From Cyclobacterium sp. SYSU L10401 (GTDB taxonomy: Bacteria > Bacteroidota > Bacteroidia > Cytophagales > Cyclobacteriaceae), in contig NZ_WOFO01000003.1 in the NCBI RefSeq assembly GCF_010993705.1, forward strand, positions 124,001 to 188,000: a DNA stretch of 64,000 nt, in the 5' to 3' direction. Below are positions 27,171 through 36,103 of this stretch, one piece after another. Positions within the stretch are counted from its first letter, which is position 1. Every line of letters begins with the position of its first letter. Made by a program: the position numbers and the translations under genes. Below the pieces are notes generated by a model. It did not search any database. It had not been told where the DNA came from and was given only the letters and a program-made list of their open reading frames with translations.

Positions 27171-28541
27171 TCAGTTTCCGGATGTAAAGGGATTGACCCA
27201 GTTTTTGTAAAGCTGGTGCAACTCCTTCAGAATTTCCGGGTGGTCCGCAGCAAGGTTTTCGGCTTCGGTGACATCTTCTTCCAGGTTGACCAGGTAAAGT
27301 TTATCTGCTGCTCCAAAATTCAGGTTACCGGTGGGGTCATTGGGATTGCCTAGTAATTTCCAGGGTCCCTTTCTTACGGCCCAGGGATGGTTTTCATTGT
27401 CAGGAAAACCGGTTGCCCAATACATGACATCATGCGGACTGGATTCTTTCTCGTTTAAAATCAAGGGCAACAAGCTTTTGCCATCAATTTGCTGATCAGT
27501 CTCAAGCTTGATATCAGCCATTTCTGCCAATGTAGGTAACCAATCCACGCTGTTGGCCCAATGGGTGCGGCTTTCATTTTGGGGAAGCATAGCAGGGTAA
27601 CTGATGATAGCAGGAACGCGTATACCTCCCTCCAGCATACTGAATTTGGCTCCATTGAAATCTCCTGCATCCCCTCCACCGAAAAAGGCCCTCTCTTCTA
27701 CGCTGTGTCCATGGTCAGATTGGAAGACAATTATCGTGTTATCTAATTTTCCTGTGGCCGACAGGTGCTGGTAGACCTCCCCAATCAATTCATCCAGCGT
27801 AGAGACAAAGGCGGCATATTCTTTTCTGGGGCTTTCCAGTTCACTGTATTTTTCCAACCATTTTGGGTTTCCCTGATAGGGGTAATGAGGCATGTTGATA
27901 GCCCAAAAGGCAAAAAAGGGCTTTGCGTCATTTTCTTCGATAAAACCTTTCATTTCCGAAACCATCAGATCACCAAAAAACTGCCCGGGTCGGTAAACTT
28001 CCTGATTGTTTTGATAGAGGTCATGTAAATTGGGTCCACTCCAATAAAAAAAATGGGAATAATTATCTATGCAGCCCCTTTGGTGGCCAAAGAAATAATC
28101 AAAACCTTGTCCGTTTGGAAGCTTTTCCGGGGTATGGCCTAAATGCCACTTCCCAATCAGGCCTGTTCGGTAGCCATTGGCTTTAAATACCTCGGCAAGG
28201 GTGATTTCTGAAGTAGGCAAACCAGATTTTCCTTCAGGATCTACATGAGGAGGGGCTACATTTCCAAAAAGGCCGGCATTAAAATTGTATTTTCCCGTCA
28301 ATAAGGAAGCACGGGAAGGAGAACAAACAGGGGCTCCTGCATAAAATTGGGTGAATTTAACGCCTTTTTCTGCCAACAAATCCAGATTAGGGGTCAGTAT
28401 ATCTGTTGAACCATAACTGCCTAAATCTTTATACCCCTGATCATCCGTAAGGATAACCAACACATTTGGCTTTTCCTGGGCGTGAAGACTATGTGAAAGT
28501 ATTCCGGTCAATAGCAATAGTGCTAAGATTAATTTCAACAT
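27171..28541 (-). CDS. secreted sulfatase (arylsulfatase family S1)
   Basis: The 456-residue protein has a Sec signal peptide (cleavage likely after SLHAQ). The sulfatase core begins with PNVLVILTDDQGYKDLG, which provides the metal-binding Asp33/Asp34. The formylglycine motif CSPSR is at 73-77, followed by ASLLTGK. GKWHLGH carries catalytic Lys/His, and FQSDHGHSVEE gives the second metal-site Asp/His. The Cys must be converted to formylglycine by an FGE or anSME-type maturase, which is not in this window. It should remove sulfate from a polysaccharide or glycosaminoglycan-like glycan outside the cytosol. It is divergent from the fucosyltransferase-like gene at 28622. Confidence 0.93.
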   Translation of the reverse strand: MLKLILALLLLTGILSHSLHAQEKPNVLVILTDDQGYKDLGSYGSTDILTPNLDLLAEKGVKFTQFYAGAPVCSPSRASLLTGKYNFNAGLFGNVAPPHVDPEGKSGLPTSEITLAEVFKANGYRTGLIGKWHLGHTPEKLPNGQGFDYFFGHQRGCIDNYSHFFYWSGPNLHDLYQNNQEVYRPGQFFGDLMVSEMKGFIEENDAKPFFAFWAINMPHYPYQGNPKWLEKYSELESPRKEYAAFVSTLDELIGEVYQHLSATGKLDNTIIVFQSDHGHSVEERAFFGGGDAGDFNGAKFSMLEGGIRVPAIISYPAMLPQNESRTHWANSVDWLPTLAEMADIKLETDQQIDGKSLLPLILNEKESSPHDVMYWATGFPDNENHPWAVRKGPWKLLGNPNDPTGNLNFGAADKLYLVNLEEDVTEAENLAADHPEILKELHQLYKNWVNPFTSGN

Positions 28542-28595
28542 TTTAAACTTTTTTTTATTTTAAGAATTAATTTAATCTTTATACAAAATAATATT

Positions 28596-28613
28596 AAGTT
28601 TACGATTAAACTT
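28596..28613. repeat. inverted repeat in the 28542-28621 divergent gap
   Basis: AAGTTTA and TAAACTT flank CGAT, followed by a T-run and the ATG at 28622. It could be an operator shared by the divergent sulfatase and glycosyltransferase genes or a weak attenuating hairpin. Confidence 0.3.
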
Positions 28614-28621
28614 TTTTTCAC

Positions 28622-29473
28622 ATGGAAAATGTAAATATATTCCTGATTCCAACTTCCGGTTTAGGGAACAGAATGAGGGCAATTTCTTCTTTTATATACT
28701 TCAAATCCCTGCTTAATGCTGATTTAAAGGTTATCTGGATCCCTGATAAGGGCTTAAATATTGGTTATCAGGAATTATTTCAGAAGAGTTCTGAATTCGA
28801 ATTGTTAGCGCCTGAAGTTAAGTATAAATTTTTCATTAACCGTAAATCCCTTACCGAAAATAATTTTCCGGTTATCCGTTGGATTATAACCATTTACCAT
28901 AAAATTCTTTGTAGGGTATTGGGGTTTGATTGTCTGTTAATGGATAAAGATGTCAAAAAAGGTGTCGATCACCTGAAAAAAATCTGTGCACATAAGAAAA
29001 ACATTCTGGTGATTACGGGAAATCAATGTTTGGACTACCAGGATGGGTTCCGCTTCTTTGTTCCAGCCCAGGAAGTCGCTTCCAAAGTAAAAGCTGCGAG
29101 AGAAAACTTTAGGGACCATATGATTGGCATACATATAAGAAGAACAGATCACAAAAAAGCCATTGAAAATAGCCCAGTTGGGCTTTTTGAACAGAAGATC
29201 GAAGCTTATCTGAAAGTAAATCCTGAAAATTTTGGAGCCTTTTTAGCTACTGATGATCCTGAAACAGCTGAATATCTACAGTCAAAATTTCCGGATGTAG
29301 TGGTGACCTACCAGAAAACTTTTGGTAGAGATACCAGGGAGGGAATGGTTGACGCTGCTGTGGAAATGTTTTTGCTGGCAGGGACTAAGAAAATTTACGG
29401 ATCATACTGGAGTTCCTTTTCAGGTGTGGCCAAGAGAATTTACGGTACTGAGATTGAAATCCTCCATGTGTAA
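28622..29473 (+). CDS. fucosyltransferase-like protein (GT23/NodZ-type superfamily)
   Basis: The 283-residue protein starts with a Rossmann-like strand and the loop TSGLGNRMRAI, followed later by IGIHIRRTD (residues 168-176). In NodZ and alpha-1,6-fucosyltransferases the HxRRTD stretch binds GDP-fucose. A C-terminal AAVEMFLLAGTKKIYGSYWSSFS resembles their acceptor-side motif with Ser residues. There is no signal peptide or membrane helix. I infer a GDP-sugar (probably GDP-fucose) transferase. It stands alone among polysaccharide genes, and its base composition appears somewhat more AT-rich than its neighbours. The next gene starts 79 bases downstream. Confidence 0.6.
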   Translation: MENVNIFLIPTSGLGNRMRAISSFIYFKSLLNADLKVIWIPDKGLNIGYQELFQKSSEFELLAPEVKYKFFINRKSLTENNFPVIRWIITIYHKILCRVLGFDCLLMDKDVKKGVDHLKKICAHKKNILVITGNQCLDYQDGFRFFVPAQEVASKVKAARENFRDHMIGIHIRRTDHKKAIENSPVGLFEQKIEAYLKVNPENFGAFLATDDPETAEYLQSKFPDVVVTYQKTFGRDTREGMVDAAVEMFLLAGTKKIYGSYWSSFSGVAKRIYGTEIEILHV

Positions 29474-29552
29474 GCGTATACTGCCCATTGTAGGCGATAC
29501 CTTTCTTCAGAATTTATTTAAAAGCAACTGGTTTTACGAAAATAATATTTAA

Positions 29553-30653
29553 ATGAAAATTGGATTCCTTTCTAATACGCTGTTTTTATTATTCATTTCC
29601 ATTGCTTCTTTACCAGCACAGGAGCAACTCGTCTGGTTCGACCCATTGGAGTCGGGCAAGGAAAATATAGTGCACGGAAAAGCAGGTGCTGCGTCAGCGT
29701 TTTCCAGGTTACCGGACTCACTGATGAATGAAGTCAGGGAGCCTGTCTGGAGGCTTTCCAGACATGCGGCAGGTCTCAAGTTGAAATTTTCCACCGATGC
29801 AAAAAAGATCACCGTCAGGTATACCGTTTCGGGAACCCATGGCATGCCGCACATGCCTGCTACAGGGGTAAGTGGTTTGGATTTGTATTCCAAAAACGAG
29901 GCAGGTCAATGGATTTGGGTAAAAGGTACTTATTCCTTTGCTGACACCATACAGTATGAATTCCTTATTAATGATATCAAGCAGGAGGATAAAAACTTTG
30001 ACCTTTACCTGCCACTCTACAATGAGGTTTTGTCTATGGAGGTAGGCATACCGGGAGGCGCCACACTTGACTTTCTGTCAAAGGATCCGTCTGAGAAGCC
30101 GATTGTGGTGTATGGAACTTCTATAGCGCAAGGTGCCTGTGCTTCCAGACCGGGAATGGCCTGGACAGCTATTCTGGAAAGGAAAGTGAATCATTCGCTG
30201 ATCAACCTGGGTTTTTCGGGGAATGGTCAGCTAGAAGAACCTTTAATTGAATACCTGGCAGGAATTGAGAGCAGCATTTATATTTTGGATTGCCTGCCAA
30301 ATTTAGTGCGGGATACTTTTGGGGAAAATGAGGTTAAGAAAAGAATTTCCAATGCTGTACGTTATTTGAAAGAAAAAAGACCAGATACCCCCATTATTTT
30401 GGTTGCACACGCAGGCTATACCGATGACCTGATCAATATGGAAAGGAAATCAGCCTACCAAAAGAGAAACATTTGGTCAATGCAAGCCTATAAAAAGTTA
30501 ATAAATGATGGGTTTCAGGGCATTTATTATTTGGATAAGGATGCCATAGGACTCGAAATGGACGCTACCGTGGATGGTACTCATCCTTCCGATCTGGGTA
30601 TGGATCAATATGCCATCGCTTATGCCGCTCTTGTCAAGGAGATTTTAAAATAG
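29553..30653 (+). CDS. secreted SGNH/GDSL-family hydrolase (carbohydrate esterase-like)
   Basis: The 366-residue protein has a signal peptide ending near LPAQ. A beta-sandwich domain (about 30-175) precedes the SGNH hydrolase domain (about 180-365). The SGNH blocks are visible: IVVYGTSIAQG with the catalytic Ser (block I), LGFSGNGQ with the oxyanion Gly/Asn (blocks II/III region), and DGTHPSD with catalytic Asp/His (block V). The two-domain layout is known in acetylxylan esterase-like enzymes of Bacteroidota. It probably deacylates a plant or algal polysaccharide, consistent with the sulfatase next to it. Confidence 0.87.
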   Translation: MKIGFLSNTLFLLFISIASLPAQEQLVWFDPLESGKENIVHGKAGAASAFSRLPDSLMNEVREPVWRLSRHAAGLKLKFSTDAKKITVRYTVSGTHGMPHMPATGVSGLDLYSKNEAGQWIWVKGTYSFADTIQYEFLINDIKQEDKNFDLYLPLYNEVLSMEVGIPGGATLDFLSKDPSEKPIVVYGTSIAQGACASRPGMAWTAILERKVNHSLINLGFSGNGQLEEPLIEYLAGIESSIYILDCLPNLVRDTFGENEVKKRISNAVRYLKEKRPDTPIILVAHAGYTDDLINMERKSAYQKRNIWSMQAYKKLINDGFQGIYYLDKDAIGLEMDATVDGTHPSDLGMDQYAIAYAALVKEILK

Positions 30654-30826
30654 GGTATCCTGAATAAAGGAATGAAATCAATAATTAATTACTTATTCAA
30701 AAAAACAGATCAAATAACCAACTCCTTTTTATAGGGACTTCGGTAACTCAGTCTCCCTGATCCATTTTAGGATGTGAACATTGCAGAAAGAAGCCGGGCT
30801 GAATGTCTTTGCACAGGCATCGGCTA

Positions 30827-30875
30827 GCCGGTAATGGTTCCTTATTTTGGAGATGAGTTGTAAGGATTTACCGGC
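30827..30875. repeat. nested inverted repeats in the convergent 30654-30926 gap
   Basis: GCCGGTAA (30827-30834) pairs with TTACCGGC (30868-30875), and inside it TCCTTA (30838-30843) pairs with TAAGGA (30861-30866), leaving a 17-base loop. Together they could form a 14-bp interrupted stem. It lies between convergent genes and may act as a terminator, or may be a dispersed intergenic repeat. A 53-codon minus-strand frame covers it without coding evidence. Confidence 0.4.
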
Positions 30876-30926
30876 ACTAATCCTATTCATGGCAGGGAGG
30901 TTATTTTGGTGGATCTCATAGTCATC

Positions 30927-32069
30927 TTAAGGCTGTAAATTCAAAATCTTCCTGGCATTTTCCCGGTATACTTTTTCTAAAACCAGTGGGGAAAGGTCAA
31001 ATCCATGCATGGCCCAGTGGTAGGAAGAAATATTTCTGTCATAAAAGTGTTCGTCTGCTGTCTCTAAAATTCTTAGGGTAGTTTTGTACATGCCTTCACT
31101 TATTCCCATATCTGTGCCATAAACCAGCCGGTCTGCATACCGGGTATAAAATTTATTTACGGTTCTGGGAATGGATGCGGTTTCTGCATATCGGGCACTG
31201 TTATCGGCATATAGATTGGGGTATTTGTCAAATAGCTCACCTAACAAGCTAAGGTCATAACTGGAATTGGCATAATGGCAGGCAATAAATGTTGTTTCAG
31301 GATTTTCTGCCACCGCATTTTCCAGAATCTTCAACATGCCCTCATGATCCACTATTCCTTCCTGATCATCAAGTCTCCATTTGAAGGCATTCATTAGTCC
31401 ATCATTGCTGGTATCCATGGTTTGGTACATCCAGATGGGTTCGGCTACATGAATACTAATAGGCATTCCCAAGTCGGCGCATTTCTGAATCAGTGGTTTC
31501 ATTTTCGGATCATCTATGTGCATTCCAAATGCTTTGGTGGGTCTGGAATAAAACAAGCCTTTACCCTTATCTCCCAATTCACCTACTCCTTTTGCACCGG
31601 CAGCAAAACACCTCTCCAGTTCTTTCACGGCTGCAGGTCCAAAATCTTCCGATTCATAGCCGGTATAATCAAAACCACAAAATAGGATAAACCGGTCCTC
31701 GTATTTTTTATACGCCTGCACCAGGGAATCAAAAGCTGATCCGGTCTCATAGGTAAGGAGGACGGTTTTATCTATGCCTACCTTGTCCATGAGCTGTACC
31801 CACTCATCCAGCTGTGCCTCTGATTTGGCATAGGGGTGTGCATGCATATCGATGATGGGAAAGGCAGCCTTCTCTACCGCAGGACCATGGCTATTGTAAA
31901 TAGATTCAGGTTTGTAATCTTTTAACAGCAATGTATTGACCTGGTTATCCGGAATTTGTTCAGCATCAGTAGAATTATCTGCTTTCTCACAGGAGAAAAA
32001 ACTCAGTAAAAAAAACAGGAAAATGATGTGCGGTTGTGAATAGCGTGTCATATTGGGTTTAGGAGACAT
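30927..32069 (-). CDS. lipoprotein amidohydrolase (PF04909-type)
   Basis: The 380-residue protein begins with a lipoprotein signal whose lipobox is SFFSC, with Cys near residue 27. A second ATG at 32051 is equally usable. The catalytic domain is a TIM barrel with a metal-binding IDMHAHP, a His in the ISIHVAEP strand, CHYANSS, and a late Asp in VYGTDMG. These features fit the amidohydrolase-2 group (decarboxylases and lactonases). Being lipid-anchored, it should act in the periplasm or at the cell surface. The substrate is unknown. It is divergent from the DUF5009 gene, whose promoter is visible. Confidence 0.8.
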   Translation of the reverse strand: MSPKPNMTRYSQPHIIFLFFLLSFFSCEKADNSTDAEQIPDNQVNTLLLKDYKPESIYNSHGPAVEKAAFPIIDMHAHPYAKSEAQLDEWVQLMDKVGIDKTVLLTYETGSAFDSLVQAYKKYEDRFILFCGFDYTGYESEDFGPAAVKELERCFAAGAKGVGELGDKGKGLFYSRPTKAFGMHIDDPKMKPLIQKCADLGMPISIHVAEPIWMYQTMDTSNDGLMNAFKWRLDDQEGIVDHEGMLKILENAVAENPETTFIACHYANSSYDLSLLGELFDKYPNLYADNSARYAETASIPRTVNKFYTRYADRLVYGTDMGISEGMYKTTLRILETADEHFYDRNISSYHWAMHGFDLSPLVLEKVYRENARKILNLQP

Positions 32070-32192
32070 GATTGGAAGGGTGTTTTTTAATCAATTTTTT
32101 GGGTTAGCAGATAAAAGCAGCCCTTAGCGAATAAGAAAAATACACAAATATTTTAAATTTACCCCTTTACCATTCATAATATTTTCATGAAG

Positions 32193-32209
32193 TACTGTTT
32201 GAAGCAGTA
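32193..32209. promoter_or_regulatory. inverted repeat around the -33 box
   Basis: TACTG (32193-32197) and CAGTA (32205-32209) flank TTTGAAG, which contains the -33 TTTG of the promoter at 32198-32228. A regulator bound here would sit over the promoter. Confidence 0.35.
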
Positions 32210-32228
32210 AATTGAAAAGCTATATTTG
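32198..32228 (+). promoter_or_regulatory. Bacteroidota-type promoter for the DUF5009/GH109-like operon
   Basis: TTTG (32198-32201), 19 bases, then TATATTTG (32221-32228): an exact match to TTTG-N19-TAnnTTTG. Expected start of transcription is about 32235, giving a leader of about 44 bases before the ATG at 32279. Confidence 0.65.
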
Positions 32229-32278
32229 GCTTCCATCCTTTTATGGCTGGACCACACATGTAGTCATTTAAACCGAAT

Positions 32279-33388
32279 ATGGCCTCAAGCCCAAAATTAA
32301 CAGACCAAAGGCTGGGTTCTTTGGATGCTTACCGGGGGATTACCATGTTTTTATTGGTAGCGGAATCCGCCTTGATATATCGTGCCCTACTGGACATGTT
32401 TTCAGAGGGAAGCATGGGGTATATGTTTTTCCTTCAATTTACCCATCATCCCTGGAACGGTCTGCGGTTTTGGGATTTGATTCAACCTTTTTTTATGTTT
32501 ATTGTAGGGGTAGCCATGCCTTTTTCTTTAAATAAAAGGCTTTCCTTACAGGGGGATAGAAGCAAAGTGACAAAGCATATTTTAAGGCGTTGCGGGCTAT
32601 TGTTTCTATTTGGTACGGGGCTGCATTGTGTTTATGCGGATGCCCTGGTGTTTGAGTTATGGAATGTACTTACCCAGTTGTCATTTACCATTTTGCTGAC
32701 CTATTTTCTAATCAGGTTACCATTCAGGGTTCAACTGATTATTTCTTTAGGCTTGCTGGCATTGACCGAATTCATGTACCGCTTGTATGATCCTGCTGCA
32801 CCTTTTGTTAAGGGAGAGAATTTTGGATCTTTTACTGACCTGCTGCTCATGGGTAAAATTAATGGCGGGGGATGGGTAGCTATCAACTGTATTCCAACAG
32901 CGGCTCATACCCTCTGGGGGGCCATGTGTGGGAATTTGTTGTTGTCGCATCAATCCTCGTCCAGGGAAAAGATTAAATATTTTGTACTGGCAGGTCTGGG
33001 CGGTCTCCTGATAGGCTATGGCCTGGACTGGACCGGAATCACACCCATCGTTAAAAGGATCAGTACAAGTGCTTTCGTTTTTGCTTCAGGAGGATGGGCC
33101 GTATTGGCCCTGGCATGGTTTTACTGGCTGATAGATGTAAAAAAAGTAAAAAGCTGGACTTTCTTCTTTATCATTGTAGGCATGAATCCGATTTTCATTT
33201 ACCTTTTTGCTCAGGTTTTGGGGCATGATTGGTTAACAGGTTTTGTAAGGATTTTCAATTATGGGGTATTTGGTGCTCTGGGCCTTTCGGAGAATTTATT
33301 GGAATTATTGAATGCGACAATTACCTTAGGGATCATGTGGTACCTTTGTTATTTTCTATATCAGAGAAAAATATTTTTTAAAATTTAG
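32279..33388 (+). CDS. DUF5009 membrane protein, heparan-alpha-glucosaminide N-acetyltransferase-like
   Basis: The 369-residue protein has about ten hydrophobic segments and starts with the characteristic RLGSLDAYRGITMF, as in DUF5009 proteins and the lysosomal HGSNAT acyltransferase family. Conserved features of the family include the FIVGVAMPFSL loop near residue 80 and the C-terminal GMNPIFIYLFAQVL. Related proteins transfer acetyl groups across a membrane onto amino sugars. Here the acceptor is unknown. Transcription starts at a well-matched promoter and continues into the GH109-like gene 57 bases downstream, which suggests work on N-acetylated sugars. Confidence 0.85.
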   Translation: MASSPKLTDQRLGSLDAYRGITMFLLVAESALIYRALLDMFSEGSMGYMFFLQFTHHPWNGLRFWDLIQPFFMFIVGVAMPFSLNKRLSLQGDRSKVTKHILRRCGLLFLFGTGLHCVYADALVFELWNVLTQLSFTILLTYFLIRLPFRVQLIISLGLLALTEFMYRLYDPAAPFVKGENFGSFTDLLLMGKINGGGWVAINCIPTAAHTLWGAMCGNLLLSHQSSSREKIKYFVLAGLGGLLIGYGLDWTGITPIVKRISTSAFVFASGGWAVLALAWFYWLIDVKKVKSWTFFFIIVGMNPIFIYLFAQVLGHDWLTGFVRIFNYGVFGALGLSENLLELLNATITLGIMWYLCYFLYQRKIFFKI

Positions 33389-33445
33389 GAATGATCTATA
33401 TAAAAACCTTATAAATAAAATTAAAACTAATTAATAGATATCAAT

Positions 33446-34855
33446 ATGAGTAATCAAAGGAGAGCGTTTCTAAAACTCTCCGGCCTTGCCGGAATAGGAA
33501 TGATGGGAACCGGTTTTACCGGACTTTCTCAGGAAGAACAAGAAAAAGTGCTTGTTCAAAGTAAAAAACAACATGCCCAGAGGTTTAACATGTGTGGTTA
33601 TGCTGCCCCTAAACTGGATGTGGTGAGGGTAGGAGTGATCGGTCTGGGTATGAGGGGTCCGGGAGCTGTCAATCGTTTGAGTAAAATTCAGGGAGTGGAG
33701 ATCAAAGCTCTGTGTGACCTTAGGCCTGAGATGGTGGATAAGGTAATGAAAAGTCTGGAAGGTACTTCTCATGAGCCTGAGACCTATAGCGGGTCCACCT
33801 ATGCCTGGAAGAAAATGGTGGACAGAGATGACCTGGACCTGATTTATATTGCTACACCCTGGGAATGGCATACCCCTATGGCTGTATATGCCATGGAAGC
33901 CGGCAAACACGCCGTTTCCGAAGTGCCAATCGCTATTTCCCTGGAAGAATGCTGGCAATTGGTGGAAACTTCTGAGCGTACCAAAAAGCATTGCATGCAA
34001 TTGGAAAACTGTTGCTATGATTTTTTTGAACTGATGACACTAAACATGGCGAGGGATGGTTTTTTTGGAGACATCATTCATGGGGAAGGAGCTTATATTC
34101 ATGATCTTTTGGATTTAAATTTTCAAAAAGATTCGGGTTATCAGGAAATGTGGAGATTGAAGGAGAATTACAGGAATGGAAATATTTACCCTACACATGG
34201 ATTGGGGCCGGTCTGCCAGATCATGAATATCAACAGGGGAGACCAAATGGATTACCTTACCTCCCTATCCAGCAATGACTACCACATGAGGGCCCGGGCA
34301 GAAGAGTTGGCTGAAACGGATAATTTCTTTTCCTCCTTTGCCACCAAGAATTTTCGTGGAAACATGAACACCACTCTGGTTAAAACCAAAAAAGGTAAAT
34401 CCATCATGATTCAACATGATGTCAGCTCTCCTAGGCCTTACTCCAGAATTCATTTGGTCAGCGGAACGAAGGGTATGGCCAGAAAATGGCCGGTTCCAGG
34501 GATATCTTCCGGCCATGGGTGGATGAAGGATGAAGAAGTAAAAGAGCTGGAGGAAAAATACACTCCCGAAATCGTCAAAAAAGTGGGAGAAATGGCAAAA
34601 AAAATCGGTGGACATGGGGGCATGGATTTTATGATGGACTGGCGATTAATTGACAGTCTAAGGAATGGTCTGCCTTTGGATCAGGATGTTTATGATGCAG
34701 CATTATGGAGCTCAATCACCCCATTGAGTGAATGGTCTGTTGCCAACAGGTCCAATTCCATTGATGTTCCGGACTTTACTGCAGGGTCCTGGGAAAGCAA
34801 CCAACCAGTGGAACTTACCTTGAAAGGTGGTGGTACCACCGGCGTAAATGCTTGA
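33446..34855 (+). CDS. Tat-exported Gfo/Idh/MocA protein, GH109-like
   Basis: The 469-residue protein has a twin-arginine signal (NQRRAFLKLSG) and a Rossmann motif VGVIGLGMRGPG. SEVPIAISLEECWQLV and MQLENCCYDFFELM match the pattern of GH109 alpha-N-acetylgalactosaminidases, which cleave glycosides by a transient NAD-dependent 3-oxidation. YPTHGLGPVCQIMNINRGD supplies the family's active-site His/Tyr region. It should be exported folded with NAD. It follows a DUF5009 acyltransferase-like gene, so an N-acetyl-hexosamine substrate is plausible but unproven. A strong shared terminator follows at 34867-34895. Confidence 0.85.
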   Translation: MSNQRRAFLKLSGLAGIGMMGTGFTGLSQEEQEKVLVQSKKQHAQRFNMCGYAAPKLDVVRVGVIGLGMRGPGAVNRLSKIQGVEIKALCDLRPEMVDKVMKSLEGTSHEPETYSGSTYAWKKMVDRDDLDLIYIATPWEWHTPMAVYAMEAGKHAVSEVPIAISLEECWQLVETSERTKKHCMQLENCCYDFFELMTLNMARDGFFGDIIHGEGAYIHDLLDLNFQKDSGYQEMWRLKENYRNGNIYPTHGLGPVCQIMNINRGDQMDYLTSLSSNDYHMRARAEELAETDNFFSSFATKNFRGNMNTTLVKTKKGKSIMIQHDVSSPRPYSRIHLVSGTKGMARKWPVPGISSGHGWMKDEEVKELEEKYTPEIVKKVGEMAKKIGGHGGMDFMMDWRLIDSLRNGLPLDQDVYDAALWSSITPLSEWSVANRSNSIDVPDFTAGSWESNQPVELTLKGGGTTGVNA

Positions 34856-34866
34856 GCGTAATAAAA

Positions 34867-34895
34867 AAGCTGCGAAACAGGAAATTTCGCAGCTT
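34867..34895. terminator. bidirectional intrinsic terminator
   Basis: An 11-bp perfect stem, AAGCTGCGAAA / TTTCGCAGCTT, with a 7-base loop lies between the convergent genes ending at 34855 and 34899, flanked by A-rich and T-rich ends. It can serve both strands. Confidence 0.75.
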
Positions 34896-34898
34896 TAA

Positions 34899-36080
34899 TT
34901 ATTCCACATAAAGTACCAGGCCTTTCAAATAGGAGGTCTCCTGATGGAATAGGTTGACCGGATGATCAGCTCCCTGTGATAGCTGATGTAGGATTTGTGT
35001 TTTCCTTTTCGCCTCAAGACCTGCAGCTGTTATGGTATGTGTAAAAAGCTCCCGGTCAATCACCTGAGAACAGGAAAAGGTAAATATTATCCCGCCGGGT
35101 TTTATTTTTTTAATGGCCAGGGCGTTGAGCCTTTTGTAAGCCTGTACAGCATTGTGTCTGGACCGGATGTTTTTGGCAAAAGCAGGAGGGTCCAGGATGA
35201 TGACATCGCATTCGACCTCATTTTCCTGCAGGTATTTCATGACATCCGCCGCCACACAGGGATGGGTATTGGGATCATAACCATTGATCTCCAGGTTGTT
35301 TTTACAAAGGTCAATGGCCTCTGAGGAAATATCTACGGAAGTGACGGTAGTAGCACCTGCCTTCAGCGCATAAACAGAAAAACCACCGGAATAGCAAAAT
35401 GTATTGAGCACCTTTTTCCCTTTGCTGTATTGCTGAAGCAATTTTCTGTTGTCCCGCTGATCTAAAAAGAAGCCCGTTTTCTGACCTTTTTCCAGATCTA
35501 TTTCAAAGGATACATCATTTTCCAAAATGCGGATGGGTTGTTTGGTTCCATATACCCACTCATCCCCTGGTCCAGCTTCCCAATGCAAGGCTGCTGCACT
35601 TTTGTCATAAATGGCATGGAGGTCCTTACCATAAAGGGCCATAAGAGCATCAACTATCCCCTTACGTTGTCGGATAATACCTGGATGATGCCCCTGAATC
35701 ACCACATTTCCATTGTAGTAATCAATAACCAGGCCAGGCAGTAAGTCTCCTTCCCCATGTACCAGACGGTAAGCGTTGGTGTTTCCTTTTGTTTTATCAA
35801 AAATTAATCTTCTTAATTTGAATGCTGCAGAAAGTTTTTCCAGCCAGAAGGAAGTGTCAATTTCCTGATCTTTGAAGGATATGATCCTTACCATGATTGA
35901 CCCGGGAGAATAGAAGCCAATACCCAACACCTGGTTTCCAGAATCCAAAACTTTAACCAGTTCACCCTCTCTTAAATCAGCAGGTTTATCTTTAATGGCT
36001 CCTGAAAATATCCAGTGATGCTTCCTTATGATAGAGATTTCTTTTCCCTTTTTTAGCGTAATTTCAGGGTAGCTATCCAT
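34899..36080 (-). CDS. rlmI: class I SAM-dependent rRNA methyltransferase, RlmI family
   Basis: The 393-residue protein has an N-terminal PUA-like domain (IIRKHHWIFSGAIKDKP, then GIGFYSPGSIMVRI) and a Rossmann-like methyltransferase domain. VLNTFCYSGGFSVYALKAGA is the SAM motif I near residue 218. VTSVDISSEAID and the target-base motif IILDPPAFAK follow. It resembles RlmI, which makes 5-methylcytosine in 23S rRNA. It lies at the end of the 38137-34899 minus-strand group, and its start overlaps the end of one frame of the doubtful gene upstream. Confidence 0.9.
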   Translation of the reverse strand: MDSYPEITLKKGKEISIIRKHHWIFSGAIKDKPADLREGELVKVLDSGNQVLGIGFYSPGSIMVRIISFKDQEIDTSFWLEKLSAAFKLRRLIFDKTKGNTNAYRLVHGEGDLLPGLVIDYYNGNVVIQGHHPGIIRQRKGIVDALMALYGKDLHAIYDKSAAALHWEAGPGDEWVYGTKQPIRILENDVSFEIDLEKGQKTGFFLDQRDNRKLLQQYSKGKKVLNTFCYSGGFSVYALKAGATTVTSVDISSEAIDLCKNNLEINGYDPNTHPCVAADVMKYLQENEVECDVIILDPPAFAKNIRSRHNAVQAYKRLNALAIKKIKPGGIIFTFSCSQVIDRELFTHTITAAGLEAKRKTQILHQLSQGADHPVNLFHQETSYLKGLVLYVE

Positions 36081-36103
36081 GATGATTTAATTTAGGTTTC
36101 AAA

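Noticed and set aside
29466-29552. 28-codon frame after the fucosyltransferase-like gene
   Set aside because: It is too short and shows no signal, motif or conserved feature.
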